Positions 48,156-56,585 of a stretch of DNA of 64,000 nucleotides are shown piece by piece. A program made the translations under genes and the position numbers. Source of the stretch: CAVVDY01 sp963819645. GTDB taxonomy: Bacteria; Acidobacteriota; Terriglobia; Terriglobales; Acidobacteriaceae. Location of the stretch: contig CAWFWZ010000003.1 of the NCBI GenBank assembly GCA_963819645.1, forward strand, positions 186,001 through 250,000, in the 5' to 3' direction. Position 1 is the stretch's first letter. Each line of letters starts with the position of its first letter. Under the pieces are notes generated by a model. That model did not search any database. It had not been told where the DNA came from and was given only the letters and a program-made list of their open reading frames with translations.

Positions 48156-49597
48156 GTGAGCCCCACGGAAAGATCTGAACTCTATCGCCTGCTGCCTTCG
48201 GTTGACGAGGCGCTACGCCTTCCCGCTGTGCAGCCCGCTCTTGCGCGTTACGGCCATGCAGCGGTCGCCGAGGCTTCTCGAAGCGTGCTCGACCAGGTTC
48301 GGCAGGCGATAGCGACCGATCGCCTGGATGAGCGCGGAATCGCGGCCGCCATCGAGGCTCTGCCATCGCTGGTCGAGAATCATCTGAGCAAGTCGCTCGG
48401 GTATTCGCTGCGACCGGTTATCAACGCGACGGGCGTCATCCTGCACACCAATCTTGGCCGCGCGCCGCTCAGCCGGAAGCGCTGCGCCATGTAGTCGAAA
48501 TCGCGCAGGGCTATTCCAACCTGGAGTTCGATCTCGCAACCGGCGAGCGCGGGAAACGGGATTCACACATCGACAGGCTGTTCTCGCGACTGCTACGCAC
48601 AGCGGAGCGCGAGGTCTCGACTATCGTCGTGAACAACAACGCGGCCGCGGTGCTGCTGTCGTTGAATGCGCTGGCCGAGGGCGGCGAAGTTGTCGTTTCG
48701 CGCGGCGAGCTGGTGGAGATTGGCGGATCGTTTCGCATCCCCGATGTGATGGCCAAGTCCGGCGCGGTGCTGCGTGAAGTGGGCACCACGAATCGCACCC
48801 GCATCGCTGACTACGAAGCCGCAATCACCGACAAAACGAAGCTGCTGTTGCGAGTGCATCGCTCGAACTTCCAGATTGTCGGCTTTGCCGAGCAGCCTTC
48901 GCTGGAAGAGCTGGTCGGGTTGGGACGCAAGCGTGGTATTCCGGTCATGGAAGATTTGGGCAGCGGAGACCTGTTCGATCTGCGGCAGGTGGGCGTGCAC
49001 GGCGAGCCGACAATTCTCGCCAGCATTCGCGCGGGCGTGGACGTTATTACCTATAGTGGCGACAAGCTGCTGGGTGGCCCGCAGGCCGGACTCATCAGCG
49101 GCAGCCGCGAGCTGGTGAAGAAGATCCGCTCCAACCCACTGTTTCGCGCGGTGCGCGTTGACAAGATGTTCTATGCCGCGCTGGAGGCGACATTGCTGGC
49201 ATACCTGCGCGAGGACTACGACTCGATCCCGACGTTGCGCATGATGCGCCTGGATGCAGAAGAACTGCGAAATCGCGCCGAACACCTGATGCGCAAGTTG
49301 CACGTCAGCTGTCCGCAGTTGCATATCGAGGTGATCGAATCTCGCTCGGTGTTGGGTGGAGGCGCGGCTCCGGGATCGACATTGCCGACGCATGTGCTGG
49401 CGATAACAAGCGCGACGATGAAAGCCGATGCGATTGCTGAGGCATTGCGCGGCAGCCCCACGCCCATCATCGCGCGGGTAGACGATGGACGGGTGCTGAT
49501 GGATCTGCGGACGGTCACGGCAGAAGAGGAAGAGATCGTCGCCGCAGCCCTGGAAGGATTTCCGGGGGACAGCGAAGGGGCCAACGGTCAGCGTTAG
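48156..49597 (+). CDS. selA: L-seryl-tRNA(Sec) selenium transferase SelA, frameshifted
   Basis: PLP enzyme that converts Ser-tRNA(Sec) to Sec-tRNA(Sec). From a GTG start the first frame gives the SelA N-terminus (RLLPSVDEALRLPAVQPALA, SLGYSLRPVINATGVILHTN, LGRAPLS). One missing base near 48475 shifts the remainder (EALRHVVEIAQGYSNLEFDL) to the next frame, which runs to 49597. That part carries IVVNNNAAAVLLSLNALAEG, MEDLGSG and the PLP-lysine motif TYSGDKLLGGPQAGLI. Together they make about 480 residues, the usual size. No selB, selD or tRNA-Sec was found nearby, so selenocysteine use cannot be confirmed from this window. Confidence 0.88.
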
Positions 49598-49629
49598 ACC
49601 GAGAACGCTTTTGCGGCTTGACTAATAAA

Positions 49630-49650
49630 TTGACTATAGTCATAATATGT
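49630..49650 (+). promoter_or_regulatory. Promoter/operator of the toxin-antitoxin pair
   Basis: TTGACTATAGTCATAATAT contains the perfect palindrome GACTATAGTC and a TATAGT/CATAAT -10-like region about 20 bases before the antitoxin start. Such palindromes are the usual binding sites of Phd-type antitoxins. Confidence 0.5.
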
Positions 49651-49666
49651 AGTCAATAGAGGACCC

Positions 49667-49909
49667 ATGCAGGAGATAGCAATCTCGGAATTCAAGGCGA
49701 AGTGCCTTTCGCTGCTGGAACAAGTCTGCAAGACGAAAGAGCCTCTTCGCATAACGCGTTTCGGAAAGCCGATCGCGGAAGTCATCCCGCCCGCAACCCT
49801 TGTGGACCGGGAGCAATGGATTGGCTCGATGAAGAACTCCATGCAAATTCTGGGAGACATCGTTTCGCCGGCGAACGATGAGGACGAGTGGGAGGTGCTG
49901 CGAGATTGA
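49667..49909 (+). CDS. Phd/YefM-family antitoxin
   Basis: 80 residues. N-terminal Phd/YefM domain: MQEIAISEFKAKCLSLLEQV, KEPLRITRFGKPIAEVIPP. This binds its own promoter as a dimer; the C-terminal tail (DIVSPANDEDEWEVLRD) would bind and neutralise the toxin. Its stop overlaps the toxin start (ATTGA), giving coupled translation. AT-rich TTGACTATAGTCATAATATG upstream (about 49630) looks like a promoter with a palindromic GACTATAGTC operator, consistent with autoregulation. Confidence 0.93.
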   Translation: MQEIAISEFKAKCLSLLEQVCKTKEPLRITRFGKPIAEVIPPATLVDREQWIGSMKNSMQILGDIVSPANDEDEWEVLRD

Positions 49910-50292
49910 AGCTTCTCCTTGATACACATATCTGGTTGTGGACAATTCACGAGCCCCGGCGGCTAGGAAAACACCTGTTGCGAGAGTTGCGCAACCGGGA
50001 GAACGAGCTTTGGCTCTCGCCGATTAGCACGTGGGAGGCGCTGACGCTGCATGCAAAGGGCAGGGTAAATCTTGGGAGCGATCTTCAGGATTGGCTCGCA
50101 CGAGCAACGGCGGGGACGCGCGAAGCTCCCTTGACTCACGAGATTGCTTTGGCTGCTCGAGACCTGCCTCTGCATCAGGATCCAGCAGACCGTTTTCTCG
50201 CGGCCACGGCCTTGGTATTGGACTTGATTTTGGCAACAGCCGACCAGCGCCTGCTGGGTTTGGGAGAAATTCGCACATTAGCGAACCGCTGA
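49906..50292 (+). CDS. PIN-domain toxin (VapC-like ribonuclease)
   Basis: 128 residues from a TTG overlapping the antitoxin stop, with GGAGGT 11 bases upstream. PIN-fold acidic residues: LKLLLDTHIWLWTI (first Asp), PISTWEALTLHAKG (Glu), HQDPADRFLAATALV (Asp pair) and LATADQRLLGLG (last Asp). These coordinate Mg2+ for RNA cleavage. It is paired with the Phd-type antitoxin and appears intact. Confidence 0.93.
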   Translation: MKLLLDTHIWLWTIHEPRRLGKHLLRELRNRENELWLSPISTWEALTLHAKGRVNLGSDLQDWLARATAGTREAPLTHEIALAARDLPLHQDPADRFLAATALVLDLILATADQRLLGLGEIRTLANR

Positions 50293-50335
50293 GTGAAGCG
50301 ACGTAAGCAGCAATTCGAGCCTCTCCATAAACGCA

Positions 50336-50364
50336 ATAAAAACGCCGGAGCATTGCGCTCCGGC
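50336..50364 (-). terminator. Rho-independent terminator of the PEP-CTERM gene at 50393
   Basis: On the minus strand, GCCGGAGC-gcaat-GCTCCGGC then GTTTTTATTG. It is nearly the same as the one at 51273-51303, as expected for duplicated genes. Confidence 0.85.
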
Positions 50365-50392
50365 AGTTTTATGCGTTCTCACGTGTACCTGT

Positions 50393-51032
50393 CTAGAACA
50401 GCTTGCGGCGCAGAACGCCCAATCCGCCCAGGATACCCGTGCCCAGCATCAGCAGAGAACCAGGCTCCGGGGTCGGAGTGAACTCCAGATCGACGGCCCA
50501 ATCTGGCGACAGCGGCCCGCTCCACGCGGTGGTGAACAGCGAGTCGAAGTCACCCGAATTGTTGTTGTAGACGAAGCCGTTCAGGCCGTCCAGCGAGCTG
50601 CCCTGAGAAACATAGGTTTCGCCCGAGGACTGACCATAGAAGTTGGAGATACTCAGGAACATCACGTACGCTGGCCCGGATTCAATGTGACGTTCGGAGT
50701 TGCCAGGTCAGCTGCTCGTCACCGTTGTTGTCATAGTTGAATGAGCCGCTGTCATACAACAGCGTGCCGGCCATCGAGCCATTCCACGTCGCGATGTAGG
50801 CGCCGGTGACGATATTCCCACCACCCAGGGAACTTCCCGTGTAGAACGAGAAGCTCGCGAGATTGGTGTCGGCGTTGTTGGGTGCGGTGAACAGCTCGCC
50901 GTACGTGGCCGTGTTGGGATATCCATAGGGATGCCAGTAGTCACTGTATCCGGTGAAGTTGTTGTAGGTGGTGTCAGCGTAGCCGGAAACGGCAAATAGC
51001 AAAACACCTATTAGAAGAAGGGCTTTCTTCAT
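50393..51032 (-). CDS. PEP-CTERM exported protein, paralogue 3, frameshifted
   Basis: The start at 51032 (GGAGGAGCGAA before it) gives a signal peptide (MKKALLLIGVLLFAVSGYAD) and a domain with GYSDYWHPYGYPNTATYGEL and GNIVTGAYIATWNGSMAGTL, up to DEQLTWQL. Two single-base deletions then have to be assumed, near 50694 and 50668, to read PNVTLNPGQ and YVMFLSISNFYG. The last frame continues through DWAVDLEFTPTPEPGSLLML to the PEP-CTERM tail (GILGGLGV-LRRKLF). It is paired with the copy at 51325. The many indels within a short distance suggest decay or poor sequence here. Confidence 0.75.
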
Positions 51033-51272
51033 TTCGCTCCTCCTGAATGAGCACTTATGTAGTGCGTGGCCTGGCCGGGGAAGGTTCAGATCAGGAGCTG
51101 AACGGAGCTGCATCGCGCATGCAGCAGCCAAGTTTCGCGGGTTCAACTGAATGAGCGCGCACCGTAAACGGTGTTTCCAAGCCTAACGCCGAATGACAAT
51201 GTAGCCGCGAGAATTACTCGAGAAACTTCTTACGATTCCCGATTTGAAACTTGCAGATGTGACCGGCGTGCA

Positions 51273-51303
51273 ATAAAAAACGCCGGAGCTTTGCGCTCCG
51301 GCG
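51273..51303 (-). terminator. Rho-independent terminator of the PEP-CTERM copy at 51325
   Basis: On the minus strand, CGCCGGAGC-gcaaa-GCTCCGGCG then TTTTTTATTG. Confidence 0.85.
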
Positions 51304-51324
51304 CGATGCGAATCAAGTGTAAGT

Positions 51325-51970
51325 CTAGAACAGCTTGCGGCGCAGAACGCCGATGCCGCCCAGAAGGCCGGTGCCGAGCATCAGCAGCGAGCTGGGCTCC
51401 GGAACGTGAACTCGAGATCGACGGCCCAGTCGGGCGTCAGACCGCTAGCGTCCCAGTTGTTGGTGAACAGCTCGTTGAAGTTGTCAGCGTTGTTGAAGTA
51501 CGCAAAGCCGTTCAGGCCATTGATCGATGCCGCCCTGCGAAACATAGGCTTCGCCCGACGGACTGTCCATAGTACTTGGAGACGCTCAGGAACATCACGT
51601 ACTGCTGCGCCGCGGACTGACCCCGACGTTGGCGATGTTGACAGTGATCTGTTCGTCACCGAGTGTTGTCGTAATTGATAGGGGCGCTGGAGTACAGCAA
51701 CGATGCCGGCGTGGGTGCCGGTCCAGGTCGCAATGTATGCGCCGGTGATGATGTTGCCGGGCGCATCCGCGCTGCCCATGTAGAACGAGAAGCTGGACGA
51801 GGTTGGTGTCCGCCCGCTCGGGGCGGTGAACAGCTCACCGTAGGTGGCGGTGTTGGGATTGCCGAACGGATGCCAGTAATCACTGTATCCGTTGAAGTTG
51901 TTATGTTGGTGTCCGCGAAGCCGCTCATTGCGACGAGCAGAACCGCAGCCAGAAACAGGGCCTTCTTCAT
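51325..51970 (-). pseudogene. PEP-CTERM protein, paralogue 4, multiply frameshifted
   Basis: Starts as MKKALFLAAVLLVAMSGFAD. The rest of the paralogue-3 sequence can be followed only by changing frame about six times: YSDYWHPFGNPNTATYGEL; GNIITGAYIATWTGTHAGI; GDEQITVNIANVGVS; AAQQYVMFLSV; DWAVDLEFT; and PEPSSLLMLGTGLLGGIGV-LRRKLF just before the TAG at 51325. Ribosome site, order of blocks and terminator are all conserved with the neighbour, so this was once a functional tandem copy. Either the copy is a true pseudogene or the local sequence is poor. Confidence 0.75.
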
Positions 51971-52238
51971 ATTGCTCCTCCTAATACTTCAATTCGGTCG
52001 TGAAACGCACACTGACCTGCATTAGGTCAGACTAGAATTGAAATCCGCACAGAGTGAAACCCGTTTGACCGCTCGGTACTCCACAGCGCGAGCAAAATGA
52101 GCGGTCGAACCGGACGCGGGAAAGTATACCTCGTACCAGAAACAAAGTTAACTGAATAACAATAATTTCTTGAAAACAAACTGGGTCTGCTTACAGCACT
52201 TTGGTGGTGATGGAGTTGCTAGGTTACTGACAAGTCAA
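51971..52238. other. Intergenic region between the PEP-CTERM copy and the DUF488 gene
   Basis: About 270 bases between divergent genes. It contains GAGCGGTCGAACC and GACCGCTC (an inverted pair GACCGCTC ... GAGCGGTC at about 52067 and 52100) and then an AT-rich stretch (AACTGAATAACAATAATTTC) just upstream of the DUF488 gene, a plausible promoter area. No gene was seen. Confidence 0.4.
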
Positions 52239-52772
52239 ATGGCAACTATCTACACAATCGGTCACTCGACTCGGACCTTCGACGAGCTTGTACAGGCCCT
52301 GAGCGGTTATGGAATCGTCACCCTTGCCGATGTTCGTTCGTTCCCCATGTCGCGGCGACTGCCGCATTTCAATCGCGAAACGCTGGAGGCTGAGTTGCCC
52401 AAGCGCGGGATCACTTACGTCTGGATGAAAGAGCTGGGCGGACGCAGAAAGAAGATTCGCAACGACTCGCCGAACCTGGCGCTGCGCAACGATTCGTTCC
52501 GCAATTATGCGGATTACATGATGACCGACGAGTTCGCGCAGGGAATCGAACGGCTGCTGGCGCTTGCCGTCGCAGGGAAGACCGCCTACATGTGCGCTGA
52601 GCGAATGTACTTTCAGTGCCACCGAATGCTGATCAGCGATTACCTGGCCGCGCATGGACACACGGTGCTACACATCGACGATGAGAAGCGCCCTCTGCGC
52701 GAGCACAAGATGATGGCAGAAGCGCGTCTGGTAGATGGCAAGTTGGCGTACGACGGAGGGATGCTGCTGTGA
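52239..52772 (+). CDS. DUF488 family protein
   Basis: 177 residues from the ATG giving MATIYTIGHSTRTFDELVQA, the usual DUF488 beginning (TIGHS). Further landmarks are LADVRSFPMSRRLPHFNRET, LGGRRKK, and the Cys-containing CAERMYFQCHRMLISDYLAA (the CxEx3xCHR signature). It is cytoplasmic and of unknown biochemical function; the Cys/His motif suggests metal binding or thiol chemistry. An in-frame extension of 23 codons upstream lacks the family start and is rejected. Confidence 0.88.
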   Translation: MATIYTIGHSTRTFDELVQALSGYGIVTLADVRSFPMSRRLPHFNRETLEAELPKRGITYVWMKELGGRRKKIRNDSPNLALRNDSFRNYADYMMTDEFAQGIERLLALAVAGKTAYMCAERMYFQCHRMLISDYLAAHGHTVLHIDDEKRPLREHKMMAEARLVDGKLAYDGGMLL

Positions 52773-52782
52773 ACGAAAAAAA

Positions 52783-52816
52783 TTCACCACGGAGGCACGG
52801 AGGACACGGAGAGGAT
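52783..52816. repeat. Family B half-element
   Basis: TTCACCACGGAGGCACGGAGG, matching the arm of the palindrome at 34481-34560. It begins 11 bases after the DUF488 stop. Confidence 0.65.
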
Positions 52817-52882
52817 TGGGGTCTGTTCTTTTTACACGCAAAGGATAGGCACCCGGTCCGATTGTAGCTCTTGGCGCTCATG

Positions 52883-53104
52883 AGGCGCGGAGTGCCGGAT
52901 GAGGTGTTAGCCCCATCGCGTAAGCGTGGGGAGAGCGGGACGCCGCGATGAGTCGAGCTGCGGAGCAGCTCTTTAGTTCCTGTCAAATCCAATCTCGTTT
53001 GATTCGCGCTGAATAGGACGCCGCTCCGCGGCTGGTACCGTGTTGATGATTCGTTTACCCCACGCGCACGCGTGGGGCTAACAGCTCATCGGCGCTCCGC
53101 GCCT
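52883..53104. repeat. Inverted-repeat element of about 222 bases (MITE-like), family D
   Basis: The terminal arms are about 47-49 bases long. The left arm at 52883-52931 starts AGGCGCGGAGTGCCGGATGA and runs through GTTAGCCCC. The right arm at 53058-53104 is its reverse complement with a few mismatches (CCCCACGCG...GGCTAACAGC ... GCGCTCCGCGCCT). The centre of about 125 bases has no open frame. It accounts for most of the 400-base gap between DUF488 and the next gene. Confidence 0.75.
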
Positions 53105-53170
53105 GTCAAGAGCTAAGAGCTAACAGCCAATAGCGAAGAGCGACCTTTCTCCGCTATTCTCGAAAGACGC

Positions 53171-53872
53171 ATGAGACAGGCTGTTTTTCGCGAACGGAAC
53201 AAGAATTACTACCGCGTTCTGCATACTCCCATCTGGATCTGGGTGTTCTGGGTGCTGCCCGGGTATCCGCTGACCTATGACCTGTACACTCATGGGCCTG
53301 ACCTCCGCCACTGGATATGGCTGGCCATTGTCGCGGCGGTTGTGTTCTGGCGGGGATACGTGGGACGCATTCCGGGATGCGAGCAGCGTCCGTACATTCA
53401 CTATTACGGCGTGCATCAACCGAACCTTCCCTATCGCGTGGTCTGCTACACCGCAGCCTGGATCGATTTGCTGGTTCCGTATGCGCTGAACCTGATCGGA
53501 TTGATCATCGCTTCAGTCAACGGCCAGTGGATGCTGCACGACCTGTATCGCTGGGCGTATTACCCGCTGGCGCTGGCAGTGGTGTTGGCAGCGTGGCTTG
53601 ACTGGGTTCCGCGGGCGAAGCGAAGCACCATTGGCGAGGGCGCGCAGCGCGCATGGTTTTACGTTGCCATCTGGACGGTGGTGCCGACACAGGTCATCAA
53701 CTGGGCAGCATGGCGGATGGGCAAGTTCATGCACCTGGAGCCGCTGCCGCTGGCGCAGGTGCGGTTGGCAGTGTGCGTCATCGCGACAGCGTTCTTCTTC
53801 ACGCTGGGGTATTTGCAGAAGTTGCCGCGAACGACGCGCTATTACGAAGGCGTCGCGGCGGCAGGAGTGTAA
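53171..53872 (+). CDS. Multi-pass membrane protein of unknown function
   Basis: 233 residues with about six hydrophobic segments (PIWIWVFWVLPGYPLTYDLY, WIWLAIVAAVVFWRGYVG, TAAWIDLLVPYALNLIGLII, YYPLALAVVLAAWLDWVP, WFYVAIWTVVPTQVINWAAW, VRLAVCVIATAFFFTLGYL). It is unusually rich in Trp and Tyr. Loops hold PGCEQRPYIHYYGVHQPNLP. I do not recognise a family. The frame is complete. Confidence 0.65.
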   Translation: MRQAVFRERNKNYYRVLHTPIWIWVFWVLPGYPLTYDLYTHGPDLRHWIWLAIVAAVVFWRGYVGRIPGCEQRPYIHYYGVHQPNLPYRVVCYTAAWIDLLVPYALNLIGLIIASVNGQWMLHDLYRWAYYPLALAVVLAAWLDWVPRAKRSTIGEGAQRAWFYVAIWTVVPTQVINWAAWRMGKFMHLEPLPLAQVRLAVCVIATAFFFTLGYLQKLPRTTRYYEGVAAAGV

Positions 53873-53876
53873 AGAG

Positions 53877-54016
53877 GGTAGAGCGGCGCTTTAGCGCCGC
53901 GTCATGGTGCCCGATGCTTCTTTCGTGGATTTGCATCATGCTGCAAGCAGCAGGATGCAAACCTCAAAAATAAGTTAGAACCCGATGACGCGGCGCTAGA
54001 AGCGCCGCTCTACCCC
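53877..54016. repeat. Inverted-repeat element between convergent genes
   Basis: GGTAGAGCGGCGCTTTAGCG then CCGCGTCAT on the left; ATGACGCGGCGCTAGAAGCG then CCGCTCTACC on the right. A near-perfect inverted repeat of about 28-30 bases with a loop of about 80 bases. The right arm ends at the permease stop codon. Confidence 0.75.
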
Positions 54017-54017
54017 T

Positions 54018-56399
54018 CTATTCCGTGCGCAGCGCGGTCATCGGTTGAACAGACGCAGCGCGGCGTGCCGGCAGATAGGTTGCGAACATCGCTACTCCCG
54101 CGAGCAGGATTCCCGATGCCGCGATCGTCAGTGCGCCGAAGTTGTGCGAGCCCGCCAGCAGCGCGCTCATCCAGCGGCCGAGTGGAATGGTCAGCACCAC
54201 GCCCGCGGCCACGCCGAGTAACACCAACAATCCCGAACGCCGCATCAGCAACGACAAAATGTCGTACGGTCGCGCGCCCATCGCCATGCGAATGCCGAAC
54301 TCCCGCTCCCGCCGGCTGACTGAGTAAGCCATCACGCCGTAGACGCCGATGCTGGCCAGCAGCAGCGCAAGACCGCCCAGGCTTCCTGACAGCGCCGTCG
54401 AAACGCGCTGAGCGGCAATCGAGTCGGAGGCGAGTTGATCGGCCGAGGTCACATTCGATACTGCCTGTTCGGGATCGATCCCGTAGACCGTTTTCTTGGC
54501 AACTTCAGCCAGAGAGAGCGGCTCTGTCGTAGTGCGCATGAGCAGGCTCATGTTCCGGACAGGATGCTGCAAGGCGCTGACATAGAGTTGGAATCCTGCA
54601 GGTTGGGCGACACCGGCGGCGCGTACATCTCCCGCAACGCCGATGACTTGATGCCAACCATCGATTACCTTGATCCGCTTGCCAACCGCACTCTGATCCG
54701 GCCATAAAGCTTCCGCCATGGTGCGGTTGATGATGATCACTTTCGGCGCTCCCGGCTGGTCGTGCCGGTTGAAGGAACGGCCTTGCAGGATCGGGGTTTG
54801 CAGGGTCTCGAAGTACCCGGGACTTACGAAGTAATTCGCCGCAAAGGGCAGTTGTTGCGAGGAGCCGGCTGGCTGGCCGTCATATTCGAAATCGCTCGAA
54901 GAAGCGTCGCCATCAAAAGGCGCCGACGACGAAGCAGCGACTGCGGTGACAGCAGGTATCGCCTTCAGCTTGTCGACGATCTGCTCGAAGAATTGTCGCT
55001 GCTGTTCCCCATTGGCATAGCGCACCGGTGAGAGCGAGACATTCATGCTGAGCACGTGGTCCGGGGTGATGCCAGAGTCAGTGTGCATGAGCTCGGTGAA
55101 ATAACGTGCCATGCTCAGTGCACCTGTAACCAGCAGAGTCGCCAATGCAATCTCAGAAACCATCAGCACCGAGCGGGTGATACCTTGTTCGCGGGTTTCG
55201 GTGAGCGTGCGGCCTTCGCGGGTGGCGGCGAAGAAGTTTTCGCGCAGTACGTAAAGCGCAGGGATGATTCCGAAAAACAGTCCCGTGAGGACCGCGAGTC
55301 CGGCGGTAAACAGAATGACGGTCGCATCCAGCTTCACCTGATCCGGCCGCAGCAGGTACTTCGGCCACAGAGCGAGCGGGAGCCGCGTTATTGCGACGGC
55401 GCAGACCAGGCCTAAGGCGCCTCCCAGCAAGGCGAGTAGCAGACTCTCAGTGATGGTCTGTTTCAACAGCCGCCGCATCGAGGCGCCGAGGGCGTTACGG
55501 ATAGCGAATTCGCGCATGCGATCGGTAGCGCGTGCCAGCAGCATGTTGGCGAGGTTGAGGCACGCGATGAGCAAAATAAATCCCACCGCCGCCAGCAGAA
55601 CCAGGGTGACGGAGCGGATATCGCCAAACATGGTCTGGGCCAGCGGTCGCACACTGATTCCGTGCGCGTTCCCGGGAAACTGCTTGTCGACCTGGCCCTG
55701 GATGACGGCGAGCTCGCTGCGCGCAGATGCCAGGCTCACGCCGTCGTTGAGGCGTCCCACGATGTTGAGGTAGTTCGTCCCGTGTCCGTCGTAGGGCGGA
55801 GCCGCTTCCAGCGGCATCCATACCTGCGGTTCGTAATAGAAGCTGGGGACCATTCGAGGTGCAACGCCGACTACCGTGCCTGCACGGCCGTTCAACGTGA
55901 TCGTGCTACCCAACACGGCAGGGTTGGCGCCGAACTCGCTCTTCCAGAATTCTTCGCTCAACACGTACACCGGAGCGGCACCCTTCTGATGTTCGCTGGC
56001 CAGAAAGCCGCGGCCCAGCACAGGAGACAGTCCGAATGTCGGCAGGAAACCGTCGGAGGCGTAGGCTGCCGCGATGCGCATGGGCTCGTGCTTGCCGAGA
56101 TAGGTCATGCGGCTCGGGAAAATTGCGACCAGCTTGGAGAATGATTTCGATTGAGTCCGCCAGTCCTGAAAGTCGGGCAGCGATCCGGGAGTGTCTTCCG
56201 ATCCGGGATAGGTGTTGCGCACCGTGACAAGCTGGCCAGCGTGGGGAAACGGCAGGCGAAGCGTGCCATGCAAGACCAGGAAGATCGCGGTGTTAGCGCC
56301 GATGCCCAGGGCCAGCGTCAACACCGCAATCAGGGTAAATCCGGGACTCTTGCGCATCTGACGCAGCGCGAAATGCAGATCTTGCCGCAAACTCCACAT
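54018..56399 (-). CDS. ADOP-family (MacB/FtsX-like) ABC transporter permease
   Basis: 793 residues from the internal ATG (MWSLRQDLHFALRQMRKSPG), the usual ADOP core start; six more codons lie upstream. It has two FtsX/MacB modules: helix FTLIAVLTLALGIGANTAIF, a periplasmic MacB-PCD domain (LVTVRNTYPGSEDTPGSLPD to about 240), three helices (RSVTLVLLAAVGFILLIACL ...), a second periplasmic domain, and a final set of helices (LLASIGVYGVMAYSVSRRER, ending ARRAASVQPMTALRTE). No ATPase is encoded in the window. The family is greatly expanded in Acidobacteriota; its substrates are unknown. Frame intact. Confidence 0.9.
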   Translation of the reverse strand: MWSLRQDLHFALRQMRKSPGFTLIAVLTLALGIGANTAIFLVLHGTLRLPFPHAGQLVTVRNTYPGSEDTPGSLPDFQDWRTQSKSFSKLVAIFPSRMTYLGKHEPMRIAAAYASDGFLPTFGLSPVLGRGFLASEHQKGAAPVYVLSEEFWKSEFGANPAVLGSTITLNGRAGTVVGVAPRMVPSFYYEPQVWMPLEAAPPYDGHGTNYLNIVGRLNDGVSLASARSELAVIQGQVDKQFPGNAHGISVRPLAQTMFGDIRSVTLVLLAAVGFILLIACLNLANMLLARATDRMREFAIRNALGASMRRLLKQTITESLLLALLGGALGLVCAVAITRLPLALWPKYLLRPDQVKLDATVILFTAGLAVLTGLFFGIIPALYVLRENFFAATREGRTLTETREQGITRSVLMVSEIALATLLVTGALSMARYFTELMHTDSGITPDHVLSMNVSLSPVRYANGEQQRQFFEQIVDKLKAIPAVTAVAASSSAPFDGDASSSDFEYDGQPAGSSQQLPFAANYFVSPGYFETLQTPILQGRSFNRHDQPGAPKVIIINRTMAEALWPDQSAVGKRIKVIDGWHQVIGVAGDVRAAGVAQPAGFQLYVSALQHPVRNMSLLMRTTTEPLSLAEVAKKTVYGIDPEQAVSNVTSADQLASDSIAAQRVSTALSGSLGGLALLLASIGVYGVMAYSVSRREREFGIRMAMGARPYDILSLLMRRSGLLVLLGVAAGVVLTIPLGRWMSALLAGSHNFGALTIAASGILLAGVAMFATYLPARRAASVQPMTALRTE

Positions 56400-56585
56400 G
56401 GGACGCTCCAGAAACACGAACTCGCAGGAAGGTAAAGCACGTCTTCTGCCACGCTATTGGTCGTCGAGACGCATTAGAACCCGCTATTTACGAGAACGCA
56501 GCGAACGGGTCCTCGTCCGTCCGGGGAAGCAGCTGTCCGAGCATGGACACGCTGCTGGAAAACGTTCGTCTCGCCCCCGAGGGCC

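Noticed and set aside
52633..52992. 119-codon minus-strand frame over the end of the DUF488 gene
   Set aside because: Runs through dispersed repeats and lacks any protein-like features.
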